A stretch of 64,000 bases of DNA from Burkholderiales bacterium JOSHI_001 (GTDB taxonomy: Bacteria > Pseudomonadota > Gammaproteobacteria > Burkholderiales > Burkholderiaceae_C): positions 4,940,096 through 5,004,095 of the forward strand of contig CM001438.1 in NCBI GenBank assembly GCA_000244995.1, read 5' to 3'. Shown one piece after another: positions 20,966 to 29,771 of the stretch (positions are counted from its first letter, which is position 1; each line of letters begins with the position of its first letter). The notes beneath the pieces are model-generated. The model ran no database searches. It saw nothing but the letters and a program-made list of their open reading frames with translations, and was not told where the DNA came from. Made by a program: the position numbers and the translations under genes.

Positions 20966-21714
20966 TCAACCAGAACCTGCACAAGAGCCCGGTCCCGCTG
21001 GACCGCGAAAAACACCGCAAGCTGCGCCTGGACACCTCGGCCAGCGACCTGGGCACGGTGGCCAATCTCAACGCCTTCTTCGTGGCGGCGGTGGAGTTTG
21101 GCGACGCCTGCAAGGATTCGCCCGTGGTGTGGGTGCGCGCCGGCAACAGCGCCGACGGCAAGCCCCAGGTGGCGCCGGTGGCGGTGTTCGGCCTGAAGCC
21201 CGAACAGAACCTGTGCCTGAAGGACGAGCGCTGGCGCATCCGCTACGTGCCGGCCATCCTGCGCTTCTACCCATTCGCCATGGCCAAGATCGGCGAGAAC
21301 CAGGTGGCGGTGTGCGTGGACACCAGCTGGAAGGGCATCAACGAAACCCAGGGCGAAGCCTTGTTCGACGACCAGGGCCAGCCGTCCGAGTTCCTGAAAA
21401 CGGTGCAGAAGCAGCTGGAAGACCTGGAGGTCGAGATCGAGCGCACCCGCCTGCTGGGCGAGTACCTGATGGAAAAGAACCTGCTGCAGGACATGCGCTT
21501 CGACGCCACCCTGCCCAACAGCGAACAGCTGGTGGTGGACGGCTTCCTCACCATCAATGAAAAGCGCCTGGCCGAGCTGACCGATGCCGAGATCGTGGAC
21601 ATGCACAAGAAGGGCGTGTTCGGCCTGATCCATGCGCACCAGGTGTCGCTGGGCAACATGCGCCGCCTGGTGGAGTGGTACGCCGAAAGCCTGGTGGAGC
21701 CGGCCAAGGCCTGA
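20962..21714 (+). CDS. SapC-family protein
   Basis: Soluble protein of 250 residues of the SapC family, named after an S-layer gene of Campylobacter and common in proteobacteria with no settled function. Family features are the N-terminal region (PVPLDREKHRKLRL), the central VPAILRFYPFAMA and the C-terminal FGLIHAHQVSLGNMRRLVEW. There is no signal peptide. It overlaps the CNNM/CorC gene by 4 bases, implying a shared role that the sequence does not define. Confidence 0.85.
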   Translation: MINQNLHKSPVPLDREKHRKLRLDTSASDLGTVANLNAFFVAAVEFGDACKDSPVVWVRAGNSADGKPQVAPVAVFGLKPEQNLCLKDERWRIRYVPAILRFYPFAMAKIGENQVAVCVDTSWKGINETQGEALFDDQGQPSEFLKTVQKQLEDLEVEIERTRLLGEYLMEKNLLQDMRFDATLPNSEQLVVDGFLTINEKRLAELTDAEIVDMHKKGVFGLIHAHQVSLGNMRRLVEWYAESLVEPAKA

Positions 21715-21719
21715 GCGCT

Positions 21720-22442
21720 TCAGTCGGGAGGCGGTGCGCCCAGCCAGGCCTGGGCGTCGTCGTCATGGGGCTCGGGCGCTGCTCGGGCCAGCACCATCCA
21801 CATCGCGAATGGCAGCTTCAGGGCCCGGCGTGGCGCCGGCCGGGCCACTTCCAGCGGCCCGGCGTCGGGCGCGAACATCACGCCGAACTCGCCTGGAATT
21901 TCCTCCGGCCGGCCAATGCCTTCACGCAGCACATACCAGCACTCGCCGGCCAGTTGCAGGTAGCCCTGGCCCTTGGCGGGCTTGCGCAAATCGGCCAGCA
22001 GGTCGGCGCGGCGCACCTTGATTTCGTGCGCCACCGGGTGCAGGTAGTCTTCCACCGTGGTGTGGCGGATGGAATAGACATCGGGCATGGCGACCCCCCA
22101 CGCGGCCGCATCGCCTTCGCCCACTTTCGCGCGCGCCGCCAGGCCGCGCCAGACGATGCGCCCGGCACGCTGCATCTCGCGCGCCACGCGCTCCACCAGG
22201 GCTTCGTGCGCGCTGCGCGCGGCGCGGTTCTTCTGCAGCGTGGCCGCCAGCAGTTGCAGGCCGGCGTCGGTGACGCGCAGGGTCTCGCGCCCGGCACCAT
22301 GGCGTTGCCGCTCCACCAGGCCAGCGGCCAGCAGCTCCACTTCCACCATGTCCTGGCAGGGCCAGCCGGCGCTGCGCCACAGCTCGCGCAGGCGCCGCTG
22401 GTGGGGCGTGCCCAGGGCGATGGGGCCGGTGGCAGCATTCAT
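21720..22442 (-). CDS. Winged-helix plus PD-(D/E)XK (MmcB-like) protein
   Basis: The product has 240 residues. Residues about 10-65 look like a winged helix (RRLRELWRSAGWPCQDM then ETLRVTDAGLQLLA). The second part (about 75-205) has the order of the MmcB DNA-repair family: Asp in AMPDVYSIR, Glu-x-Lys in VAHEIKVRRADLLADLRKP, then a GECWYVL strand and EEIPGEFGVMFA. These are the metal-binding residues of PD-(D/E)XK nucleases. Nuclease activity is inferred from motifs, and the family match was made by eye. It is divergent from the pirin gene, with 56 bases between the starts. Confidence 0.62.
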   Translation of the reverse strand: MNAATGPIALGTPHQRRLRELWRSAGWPCQDMVEVELLAAGLVERQRHGAGRETLRVTDAGLQLLAATLQKNRAARSAHEALVERVAREMQRAGRIVWRGLAARAKVGEGDAAAWGVAMPDVYSIRHTTVEDYLHPVAHEIKVRRADLLADLRKPAKGQGYLQLAGECWYVLREGIGRPEEIPGEFGVMFAPDAGPLEVARPAPRRALKLPFAMWMVLARAAPEPHDDDAQAWLGAPPPD

Positions 22443-22498
22443 GGCCGGCATTGTCCCGTTCGCGCCCAGGGCTGCCAAGCTGGGCTAGGCTTGCGCAC

Positions 22499-23368
22499 AT
22501 GAACGCCCCCACCGCCACCGTCCAGCACCCCCGCGCCGTGGAACGACTGGTCGCCGGACAGGCCACCAGCGACGGCGCCGGCGTGAAGCTCACCCGCGTG
22601 CTCACCCAGCCCCTGCAGCGGCGGCTGGACCCTTTCCTGATGCTGGACGCCTTCGGCAGCGACAACCCGGGCGACTACATCGGCGGATTCCCCGACCACC
22701 CGCACCGGGGCTTTGAAACCGTCACCTACATGATCGCCGGGCGCATGCGGCACAACGACTCGGCCGGCCACGAAGGCATCCTCAGCAATGGCGGTGTGCA
22801 GTGGATGACCGCCGGACGCGGCATCATCCACAGCGAACTGCCCGAACAGGAAAAAGGCCGCATGGAAGGCTTCCAGCTCTGGCTGAACCTACCTTCGCAC
22901 CGCAAGATGGTGCCGGCCTGGTACCGCGACATCCCCAGCGAAACCATTCCCGAGCTGAAACTGGACGGCGTGGCCGCACGGGTGATCGCCGGGCACAGCC
23001 ATGGCGTGGCCGGTGCCATGCAGCGTGAGCACACCGAGCCGCTGTACCTGGACCTGCACCTGGCGCCCGGCGCGCGCTTCGAGCAGGCCCTGCCGGCCGG
23101 GCACAACGCCTTCGTCTATGTGTACCGCGGCAGCCTTGCCATCGGCGACACCGCGGTGCCGCTGCAGCGCATGGCCATCCTGGCCAACACGCCCGGCAGC
23201 GACGGCGTGGTGCTGGCGGCGGGCGAAGAAGGCGCCAAGGCGCTGCTGATCGCGGGCCAGCCGCTGAACGAACCCATCGCCCAGTACGGCCCCTTCGTGA
23301 TGAACAGCAACGCTGAAATCCACCAGGCCGTGGCCGACTACCAGGCCGGCCGCCTGGGACGCGACTGA
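22499..23368 (+). CDS. Pirin-family protein
   Basis: Cupin-fold iron protein of 289 residues. The metal ligands are present in DHPHRGFETVTY (two His) and in the AGHEG / GIIHSE region. The Pirin_C domain follows after residue 170. Some pirins act as quercetin dioxygenases and others are redox or transcription cofactors; the role here is open. ATG 22499 begins 56 bases from the divergent MmcB-like gene. Confidence 0.93.
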   Translation: MNAPTATVQHPRAVERLVAGQATSDGAGVKLTRVLTQPLQRRLDPFLMLDAFGSDNPGDYIGGFPDHPHRGFETVTYMIAGRMRHNDSAGHEGILSNGGVQWMTAGRGIIHSELPEQEKGRMEGFQLWLNLPSHRKMVPAWYRDIPSETIPELKLDGVAARVIAGHSHGVAGAMQREHTEPLYLDLHLAPGARFEQALPAGHNAFVYVYRGSLAIGDTAVPLQRMAILANTPGSDGVVLAAGEEGAKALLIAGQPLNEPIAQYGPFVMNSNAEIHQAVADYQAGRLGRD

Positions 23369-23377
23369 AGCGCTCGC

Positions 23378-23572
23378 TCAGCTGCGCGGCCCCGACGCGG
23401 CCGACTGGGCCAGTTCCTGCTGCACCGCGGCGTTCTCGCTGACGGCCAGGGTGTGCAGGCCGGCCAACACCCCCAGGGTCATCACCGCGGCCAGCACCAG
23501 CGAAGCCGCGCTGGCGGCGCGACGCGGGGCGTTGAAGGCGGGTGCGGCGGAGGCGGTGCGGGCGGTGTTCAT
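23378..23572 (-). CDS. Small membrane or secreted protein, unknown
   Basis: The product has 64 residues with one hydrophobic segment (AASLVLAAVMTLGVLAGLHTLA, about 20-41, given here as a span), an Ala/Arg-rich start and a polar Gln/Ser-rich end. It could be a signal anchor or an uncleaved signal peptide. A GGAG Shine-Dalgarno 8 bases before ATG 23572 supports translation. It lies tail to tail with the pirin gene, 9 bases apart. No family is recognised. Confidence 0.55.
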   Translation of the reverse strand: MNTARTASAAPAFNAPRRAASAASLVLAAVMTLGVLAGLHTLAVSENAAVQQELAQSAASGPRS

Positions 23573-23727
23573 GGTGGGCTCCGTTGGGGGGTGTCGGGTT
23601 GCGATGGGTTGAACTCTAGGCAGCGCCTCCCCGCCCCGCCAGCGCCCGGCGACCGGCTGCCAGCGCGGCCGGACGAACTGCAGCCGCGGCGGACGAACGG
23701 TGGCCGGTTGCGGGCATCATCGGCCCC

Positions 23728-25620
23728 ATGAACGAACGATTCGGCCTGGACGTGCCTCCGCACGAACGCCTTCCAGTGGCCTGGTATTCGCCGGTGGGCC
23801 TGCGCCGCGTGGCGCGCGAACAACTGGGCGCCATGAACCTGCTGCGCCACCTGGACCGACGCGAAACCTTCAGCGGCACGCTGGAGATGGTGGACCTGCG
23901 CAGCCTGGCCGAGCCCGGCACCGACGGCGAGCCCGGCTTCTGGTTCGACTTCCTGGCCGACACCGGTGACGGCGGCAACGCCAGCTACACCGTGGCGCGC
24001 GGCGCGCTGGCGGCGCAAGTGCAGGCCGAGGGCGCCGAGCACCTGCTGCCCGAAGCCCGGCTGCTGGTGCTGGGCGGCGATCTGGCCTACCCCAGCGCCA
24101 GCCCGGAGCTGTACCAGAGCCGCCTGGTGGAGATGTTCGAGCTGGCACGCGACCGCGCCAGCCGCTTCGCTGACGTGCCGCGCGACCTGGCGCACGACGC
24201 ACCCATCGCCCCCAGCCACAAGCTGGTGGCCGCCATCCCGCAGAACCACGACTGGTTCGACTCGGCATCCACCTTCTGCCGCTACTTCGTCAACGACGAA
24301 AAAGCCGGCTTCGTCGGCGCGCGCGCGCCGCAGCGGCGCACCTACTTCGCCTTCGCGCTGCCACACGACTGGTTCCTGCTGGCACTGGATTTCGCGCTCA
24401 CCGGCGACCTGGACCGGCTGCAGTACGAAGCCTTCATCGACCTGATGGACCGTGGCGCGCTGCCCGAGGGGGCCAACGTCGTCCTGGTGTACCCCGAGCC
24501 CTGGTGGACCCGCCCGCTGGGCGCCGACACTCGCACCGCCTACCCGCGCCGTTACCAGCGGCTGGAGCACCTGCTGGCCGACCGGGGGCGGCAGGTGCGC
24601 CTGCGCCTGGCCGGCGACCTGCACCACTACACGCGCGAACGCCTGGACAGCGCGCCGCCGGCCGGGCGCAGCACCGACATCGTCACCTGCGGCAGCGGCG
24701 GCGCCTTCGGCCACGCCACCCACACCCGCGAGGTGACCCAGCCCAAGGTGCTGCAATGGGGCAGCGACCCGGCCGCCGCCCAGGCCGAACTGGCGGGCCG
24801 GCTGCTGATCGGCCGCGTGCGCGACCGCGCCGTGGCGCAGGACGAGGGCCTGCTGTTCGACAGCGCCGAGGCCGGCGCCACCGCGGGCGCACGCACCTAC
24901 CCGTCCCAGGCGGAGAGCCGAAGCCTGGCCTGGGGCAACCTGCGGGCGCTGTTTCGCCAGCGTGGTGCGCCCCCGCTGCAAAGCAATGTGGCCTTCACGC
25001 TGGCCTTGGGGTCGGCGCTGGCGCTGGCCGTGGTGGCCACGTCACGCGCCCTGCCCCATGGCATCGATGCACCCACGCTGCTGAACTGGGTGTGGGCCCT
25101 GCTGCATTCGCCCACGGCGCTGGCCGCAAACGCCGCCCTGGGCTTTTCCGCGCTGATGGTGTGCACCGACAACGACCCCGCCAACGCCCCGCGGCTGGAA
25201 CGCGGCTGCGGCGTGGTGCTGGCGCTGCTGTTCTTGCTGGCCGGCTGGGGGCTGCACCGCGGCCTGGCACCCTGGGTGGGTGGCATCGACGCGCCGTCGT
25301 CGGTCTGGACCTGGCCCCTGGCCTGGGCGGCCTGCTGCACCGTCGTGGGGCTGGGTTTCGGTGCCGCGCTGCTGTTCATGGGTTTGGCGCTGGGCCGTAT
25401 CCTGAACAACAGTTCCAGTGCGCTGAACCTGGAAGACCACAAGGGCTTCCTGCGCCTGCGCGTCAATGCGAAGGGGCTGGACGCCTGGATGCTGGGCTGC
25501 GACCAGGTGCCCCGGCACTGGACCCCGGGCAAGCCGAACGAACGGCCCTACTGGCGGCCTTCCAGCGGCCAGCCGGCGCTGCGCTGGCGGGTGGTGGACC
25601 GCTTCCACATCGGGCGCTGA
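23728..25620 (+). CDS. Membrane-anchored calcineurin-like metallophosphoesterase
   Basis: Large 630-residue protein. The N-terminal 330 residues carry a metallophosphoesterase fold with variant motifs: FLADTGDGGN in place of DxH, LGGDLAYP, IPQNHDW in place of GNHD, and LAGDLHHYTRE in place of GHxH. About residues 415-560 hold four hydrophobic helices (for example VVLALLFLLAGWGL), and a soluble tail follows, rich in Arg, Trp and Pro. There is no signal peptide, so the phosphoesterase part is probably cytoplasmic. The substrate is unknown. Similar long proteins exist in other proteobacteria and actinobacteria but are poorly studied. Confidence 0.78.
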   Translation: MNERFGLDVPPHERLPVAWYSPVGLRRVAREQLGAMNLLRHLDRRETFSGTLEMVDLRSLAEPGTDGEPGFWFDFLADTGDGGNASYTVARGALAAQVQAEGAEHLLPEARLLVLGGDLAYPSASPELYQSRLVEMFELARDRASRFADVPRDLAHDAPIAPSHKLVAAIPQNHDWFDSASTFCRYFVNDEKAGFVGARAPQRRTYFAFALPHDWFLLALDFALTGDLDRLQYEAFIDLMDRGALPEGANVVLVYPEPWWTRPLGADTRTAYPRRYQRLEHLLADRGRQVRLRLAGDLHHYTRERLDSAPPAGRSTDIVTCGSGGAFGHATHTREVTQPKVLQWGSDPAAAQAELAGRLLIGRVRDRAVAQDEGLLFDSAEAGATAGARTYPSQAESRSLAWGNLRALFRQRGAPPLQSNVAFTLALGSALALAVVATSRALPHGIDAPTLLNWVWALLHSPTALAANAALGFSALMVCTDNDPANAPRLERGCGVVLALLFLLAGWGLHRGLAPWVGGIDAPSSVWTWPLAWAACCTVVGLGFGAALLFMGLALGRILNNSSSALNLEDHKGFLRLRVNAKGLDAWMLGCDQVPRHWTPGKPNERPYWRPSSGQPALRWRVVDRFHIGR

Positions 25621-25639
25621 AGCGCCCTGCGCCAGCGGG

Positions 25640-26599
25640 TCAGACCGTGTTGTCCACCCCGGCCTGCGCCGCTTGTTTGTCGGCGTGGTAGCTGCTGCGC
25701 ACCAGCGCACCCACGGCGGCGTGGGAAAAGCCCATCGCCTTGGCTTCGCGCTCGAACATCGCGAAGGTGTCCGGGTGCACGTAGCGCCGCACCGGCAGGT
25801 GGTGGCCGCTGGGGGCCAGGTACTGGCCGATGGTGAGCATGTCGATGTCGTGCAAGCGCATCTCGCGCATCACGTCCAGAATTTCTTCGTCGGTTTCGCC
25901 CAGGCCCACCATCAGCCCGCTCTTGGTGGGCACCTCAGGATGCAAGGCCTTGAACTTCCTCAGCAGCGACAGGCTGAACTGGAAGTCGCTGCCCGGGCGC
26001 GCTTCCTTGTACAGGCGCGGCACGGTTTCCAGGTTGTGGTTCATCACGTCGGGCGGCGCGGCTTTCAGGATCTCCAGCGCACGGTCGTCGCGGCCGCGGA
26101 AGTCGGGCGTCAGGATCTCGATGCGGGTCAACGGCGACACCTCGCGCACCTGGCGGATGCAATCGACGAAATGCGCCGCGCCGCCGTCGCGCAGGTCGTC
26201 GCGGTCCACGCTGGTGATGACCACGTACTTCAGCTTCAGCGCCGCAATCGTCTTGGCCAGGTTGGCCGGCTCGTCGGCGTCCAGCGGGTCGGGCCGGCCA
26301 TGGCCCACGTCGCAGAAGGGGCAGCGTCGCGTGCACTTGTCGCCCATGATCATGAAGGTGGCGGTGCCGTGGCCGAAGCATTCGCCGATGTTGGGGCAAC
26401 TGGCCTCTTCGCACACCGTCACCAGCTTGTGCTCGCGCAGGATGTTCTTGATCTCGTAGAAGCGCGTGGTGGGCGAACCCGCCTTCACGCGGATCCAGTC
26501 CGGCTTCTTCAGCGTTTCGGCCGCCACCACCTTGATGGGAATGCGCGAGGTCTTGGCCTGCGCCTTCTGCTTGGCACTGGGGTCGTAATCGGTGGACAT
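25640..26599 (-). CDS. lipA: Lipoyl synthase
   Basis: Radical SAM enzyme that inserts two sulfurs into octanoyl groups on carrier proteins. The product has 319 residues. The auxiliary cluster motif [12 protein letters not shown] and the radical SAM motif CTRRCPFC are intact, with the C-terminal LVRSSYHAD serine ligand region. The start MSTDYDP at 26599 was chosen. A TTG at 26632 overlapping the lipB stop is a less likely alternative. It is the last gene of the dacA-dat-ybeD-lipB-lipA run. Confidence 0.96.
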   Translation of the reverse strand: MSTDYDPSAKQKAQAKTSRIPIKVVAAETLKKPDWIRVKAGSPTTRFYEIKNILREHKLVTVCEEASCPNIGECFGHGTATFMIMGDKCTRRCPFCDVGHGRPDPLDADEPANLAKTIAALKLKYVVITSVDRDDLRDGGAAHFVDCIRQVREVSPLTRIEILTPDFRGRDDRALEILKAAPPDVMNHNLETVPRLYKEARPGSDFQFSLSLLRKFKALHPEVPTKSGLMVGLGETDEEILDVMREMRLHDIDMLTIGQYLAPSGHHLPVRRYVHPDTFAMFEREAKAMGFSHAAVGALVRSSYHADKQAAQAGVDNTV

Positions 26600-26628
26600 G
26601 GTGGGCGGCGCCGGGTGCAGCGCAGGAA

Positions 26629-27297
26629 TCAAGGGCTGAACTGGGACGCCAGGCGCTGGCCCAGAACGGGGGCCACGTCGGCCCAGCCGGCGTGGACGCC
26701 CAGTGTAGCGAGGTCGATGCTGCGCAAGCCTGGGTAGCCGCAGGGGTTGATGCCCTGGTAAGGCGCCAGGTCCATGGCCACGTTCAGCGACACGCCGTGG
26801 TAAGTGCGGTTGTTGCTGACCTTGATGCCCAGCGCGGCGATCTTGCCCAGCCCGATGAAAGGGTCATCGCCGGGCGCCGGTTTTGGCAGCGCGGCGTGGC
26901 CGAAAGGGTCGGCCAGTTTCACGTAGATGCCCGGCGCGCCAGCCACGCGGTGGCCGGTGACACCCACGTCGCGCAGCACCCGCAGCACCGCTTCTTCGAT
27001 GCGGTAGACGTATTCCTTGACGTAGATGTCCAGGCGCTTCAGGTCCAGCAGCGGGTAGGCCACCACCTGACCAGGCCCGTGGTAGGTGACCTGGCCGCCC
27101 CGGTTGGTGGGCACAATGGGGATGCCGTGGGCGTCAATCACGTGCTCGGGCTTGCCGGCCAGGCCCTGGGTGTAGACGGGCTCGTGCTCCACCAGCCAGA
27201 TTTCGTCGGGCGTGTCCGGCGTGCGCGCCGCGGTGAAGGCCTGCATCGCGGCCACGGTGGCGCCGTAGTCGCGCCGGCCCAGCAGCTCGATCTTCAC
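26629..27297 (-). CDS. lipB: Octanoyl-[acyl-carrier protein]:protein octanoyltransferase
   Basis: Transfers octanoate from acyl carrier protein to lipoyl domains, the step before LipA. The product has 222 residues. The motifs [24 protein letters not shown] (catalytic Lys) and GINPCGYPG (catalytic Cys) are all present. It follows ybeD with one base between the genes and precedes lipA, so the operon supplies both steps of lipoate synthesis. Confidence 0.96.
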   Translation of the reverse strand: MKIELLGRRDYGATVAAMQAFTAARTPDTPDEIWLVEHEPVYTQGLAGKPEHVIDAHGIPIVPTNRGGQVTYHGPGQVVAYPLLDLKRLDIYVKEYVYRIEEAVLRVLRDVGVTGHRVAGAPGIYVKLADPFGHAALPKPAPGDDPFIGLGKIAALGIKVSNNRTYHGVSLNVAMDLAPYQGINPCGYPGLRSIDLATLGVHAGWADVAPVLGQRLASQFSP

Positions 27298-27298
27298 G

Positions 27299-27577
27299 TC
27301 AGAGCACGACCTTCACCATCGGATGGGTGGTGAGGGTGCGGTACAGCTCGTCCAACTGCTCGCGGCTGGTGGCGGTGATGGTGACGGTCACGCCCAGGTA
27401 CTTGCCGCCCGAGCTGTCGCGCAGCGTGACGCCGGTGGTTTCGTCAAAGCCGGGGTCGAAGTGCTTCACCACCGCCACGATGGCCTCGACGAAGCCGTCC
27501 ACCCGCGCCCCCATCACCTTGATCGGGAAGGGGCTGGGGTAGGTGATCAGCGATTCTTCGGGCGGGATGTCGCGCAT
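27299..27577 (-). CDS. ybeD: DUF493 (YbeD/UPF0250) family protein
   Basis: Small 92-residue protein with an ACT-like alpha/beta fold. The start [20 protein letters not shown] and the ending [15 protein letters not shown] are typical. The function is unresolved; its constant place beside lipB and dacA suggests a link to lipoate or envelope metabolism. ATG 27577 was chosen because homologues start near it and only 5 bases separate it from the dat stop. Confidence 0.9.
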   Translation of the reverse strand: MRDIPPEESLITYPSPFPIKVMGARVDGFVEAIVAVVKHFDPGFDETTGVTLRDSSGGKYLGVTVTITATSREQLDELYRTLTTHPMVKVVL

Positions 27578-27582
27578 GGCCT

Positions 27583-28461
27583 TCAGATGGACTGGCTGGC
27601 CTTGGCGCGCTGGTAGGCGGCGTACAGGCGGGCGTACACCGGGCCGGGCTTGCCGCGCAGGGCGCCGTGGCCCACATGCTCGCTGTCCAGCTTGGTGACG
27701 GGCAGCACTTCCTTGGTGGCCGAACTCAGGATCACCTCGTCGGCCGCGCGCACATCGGCTTCGGAGATGGGGCGCAGGTTGTAGGCAATGCCCTCTTCTT
27801 CGCACAACTCGGCCAGCAGGTCCACGCGGATGCCCTGCAGCACATGTTCATTCATCGGCGGGCCCAGCAAGGCGCCTTCGTGGGCGATCCAGACATTGCT
27901 GCCCGAGCCTTCGGTGAGCCAGCCATCGCGGAACATGACCGTTTCCGCCGCGCCATGGTCGGCCGAGATCTGCCGCGCCAGCACATTGCCCAGCAGCGAC
28001 ACGCTCTTGATGTCGCCCCGCTCCCAGCGGAAGTCGCGCGCGGTGACGCAGGCCACGCCATGGTGGCGCTGCTCGGCCGTGGGCGGCCTCATCGGGCTGG
28101 TCATCGCGAACACCGTGGGGGCCAGGCCTTCGGGCATGACGTGGTCGCGCAGCGCCACGCCGCGCGTGACCTGCAGGTACAGCAACTGGTCCTCGGCCGG
28201 CTGCGCGGCCACCAGCTCGCGCATCAGCTTCAGCCACGCCTCAGCGCCGTGCGGGTTGGCGATGCGCACCTTGGCCAGGTTGCGTTCCAGCCGGGCCATG
28301 TGCTCGTCGAAGCGGAACAGGCGCCGGCCGTACACCGGCACCACCTCGTAGATGCCGTCGCCGAAGATGAAGCCGCGGTCCAGCACCGACACCTGGGCCT
28401 GGTTTAGCGGAAGCAACCGCCCGTTCAGGTGGCACAAGGTGTCAGGCAGCGGCGTGGTCAT
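27583..28461 (-). CDS. dat: D-amino acid (D-alanine) aminotransferase, class IV
   Basis: PLP enzyme of fold type IV, 292 residues, interconverting D-alanine and 2-oxo acids. The motif DRGFIFGDGIYEVVP at the N-terminus, the PLP lysine in RGDIKSVSLLGN (about 148) and the TEGSGSNVW cofactor loop are present. Between dacA and ybeD in the standard Burkholderiales order, it probably balances D-alanine released by DacA with synthesis. Branched-chain aminotransferase or 4-amino-4-deoxychorismate lyase are less likely alternatives. Confidence 0.92.
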   Translation of the reverse strand: MTTPLPDTLCHLNGRLLPLNQAQVSVLDRGFIFGDGIYEVVPVYGRRLFRFDEHMARLERNLAKVRIANPHGAEAWLKLMRELVAAQPAEDQLLYLQVTRGVALRDHVMPEGLAPTVFAMTSPMRPPTAEQRHHGVACVTARDFRWERGDIKSVSLLGNVLARQISADHGAAETVMFRDGWLTEGSGSNVWIAHEGALLGPPMNEHVLQGIRVDLLAELCEEEGIAYNLRPISEADVRAADEVILSSATKEVLPVTKLDSEHVGHGALRGKPGPVYARLYAAYQRAKASQSI

Positions 28462-28515
28462 GGCACGGCTTTCAGGAGGGACAGTGCGGCTAGCTTAGCC
28501 CAAGCAGGATGCACC

Positions 28516-29712
28516 TCACTTGATCCACAGCCGCAAGGCGTCCCAGGCGCGGCCGATCAGGCCGGCTTCCGGCACCTCGGTCAGCACCCGCAGCGGCACG
28601 CTGGTGACCGTGGCGCCGGCGGCGGTGGTCACTTTCAACTGGCCCACGCGCTGGCCAGCGGCCAGCGGGGCCACCAGGGGGTCGGTGCGCTCGATGGTGG
28701 TCTTCAGCTTGTCACCTTCGCCCTTGGGCACGGCCACCACCAGGGCCTCGGTGGAGCCCAGGCCCACCTGGTTGGCCTTGCCCTTCCAGACCTGCACGGT
28801 GACGGCCGGCTTCCCGGCTTCAAACAGGCGGATCGGGTCCCAGGCGGCGTAGCCCCAGTTCAGCAGCTTCTGGCTTTCGGCCGCGCGGGCGTCGCGCGAC
28901 GCGGTGCCCAGCACCACCGACAAAAGCCGGCGCTTGCCGCCCAGGTTGGGGTAGTCGCGCGTGGCGCTGGCCACCAGGCAGTAGCCGGCGGCGTCGGTGA
29001 AGCCGGTCTTCATGCCGTCCACCGAGGGGTCGCGGCCCAGCAGCTGGTTGCGGTTGTCCTGGCGGATCTTGTTGAAGGTGTACTCGCGCATGGAGTAGTA
29101 GCCGTAGTACTGCGCGTGGTCGCGCAGGATGGCCGTGGCAATCGCCGCCAGGTCGCGCGCGCTGCTGTGGTGGCCGGCCTGGGTGAGGCCGGTCACGTTC
29201 TTGAACTGGGTGTTCTTCAGGCCCCAGGCCTGGGCCTGGCGGTTCATCATGTCGACGAAGTTCTCGACCGAGCCGCCCACGCCCTCGGCCAGGGCCACCG
29301 CGGCGTCGTTGCCCGACACGGCGATCATGCCGCGCAGCAGTTCGTCCACCTTGGGTGTCATCTTGGGGTCGATGAACATCAGCGAGCCACCACCCTTGCG
29401 CTCGGCCCAGGCGCGTTCGGACACCGGCAGGGTCTGCTCCAGCGTCAGCTTCTTGGCCTTCAACGCGTCGAACACCAGGTAGGCGGTCATCAGCTTGGTC
29501 AGCGAGGCCGGGTCCACGGGGTCGTCGGCGCGGCGCTCGGCCAGCACCTGGTTGGCGTTCACGTCCAGCAGCAGGTAGCTCTTGGCGGCCACCTCGGGGG
29601 CCTGCGGCAGGGTGGAGGCCGTGGCGGGCGCGGGGGCTGCCGCCTGGGCGACGGCCAGTGGGGGGGCGGCCAGAGCGACCAGCAGCGGAACCAAGGTAAA
29701 CAATGACTTCAT
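28516..29712 (-). CDS. dacA: D-alanyl-D-alanine carboxypeptidase (PBP5/6 family)
   Basis: Periplasmic peptidase that trims the terminal D-alanine from peptidoglycan stem peptides. The product has 398 residues. A signal peptide (about 1-23) leads a class S11 serine peptidase domain with SLTK (SxxK), SGN and KTG (in MKTGFTDAAG) motifs. The PBP5 C-terminal domain and an amphipathic tail (LIGRAWDALRLWIK) that binds the inner membrane follow. ATG 29712 starts the signal peptide. Confidence 0.95.
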   Translation of the reverse strand: MKSLFTLVPLLVALAAPPLAVAQAAAPAPATASTLPQAPEVAAKSYLLLDVNANQVLAERRADDPVDPASLTKLMTAYLVFDALKAKKLTLEQTLPVSERAWAERKGGGSLMFIDPKMTPKVDELLRGMIAVSGNDAAVALAEGVGGSVENFVDMMNRQAQAWGLKNTQFKNVTGLTQAGHHSSARDLAAIATAILRDHAQYYGYYSMREYTFNKIRQDNRNQLLGRDPSVDGMKTGFTDAAGYCLVASATRDYPNLGGKRRLLSVVLGTASRDARAAESQKLLNWGYAAWDPIRLFEAGKPAVTVQVWKGKANQVGLGSTEALVVAVPKGEGDKLKTTIERTDPLVAPLAAGQRVGQLKVTTAAGATVTSVPLRVLTEVPEAGLIGRAWDALRLWIK

Positions 29713-29771
29713 CGAGGGGTTTTCAGAGAAGCAAACAGGAAATGGCAGGCAGCGGCACGCCGCCGCCGGGT

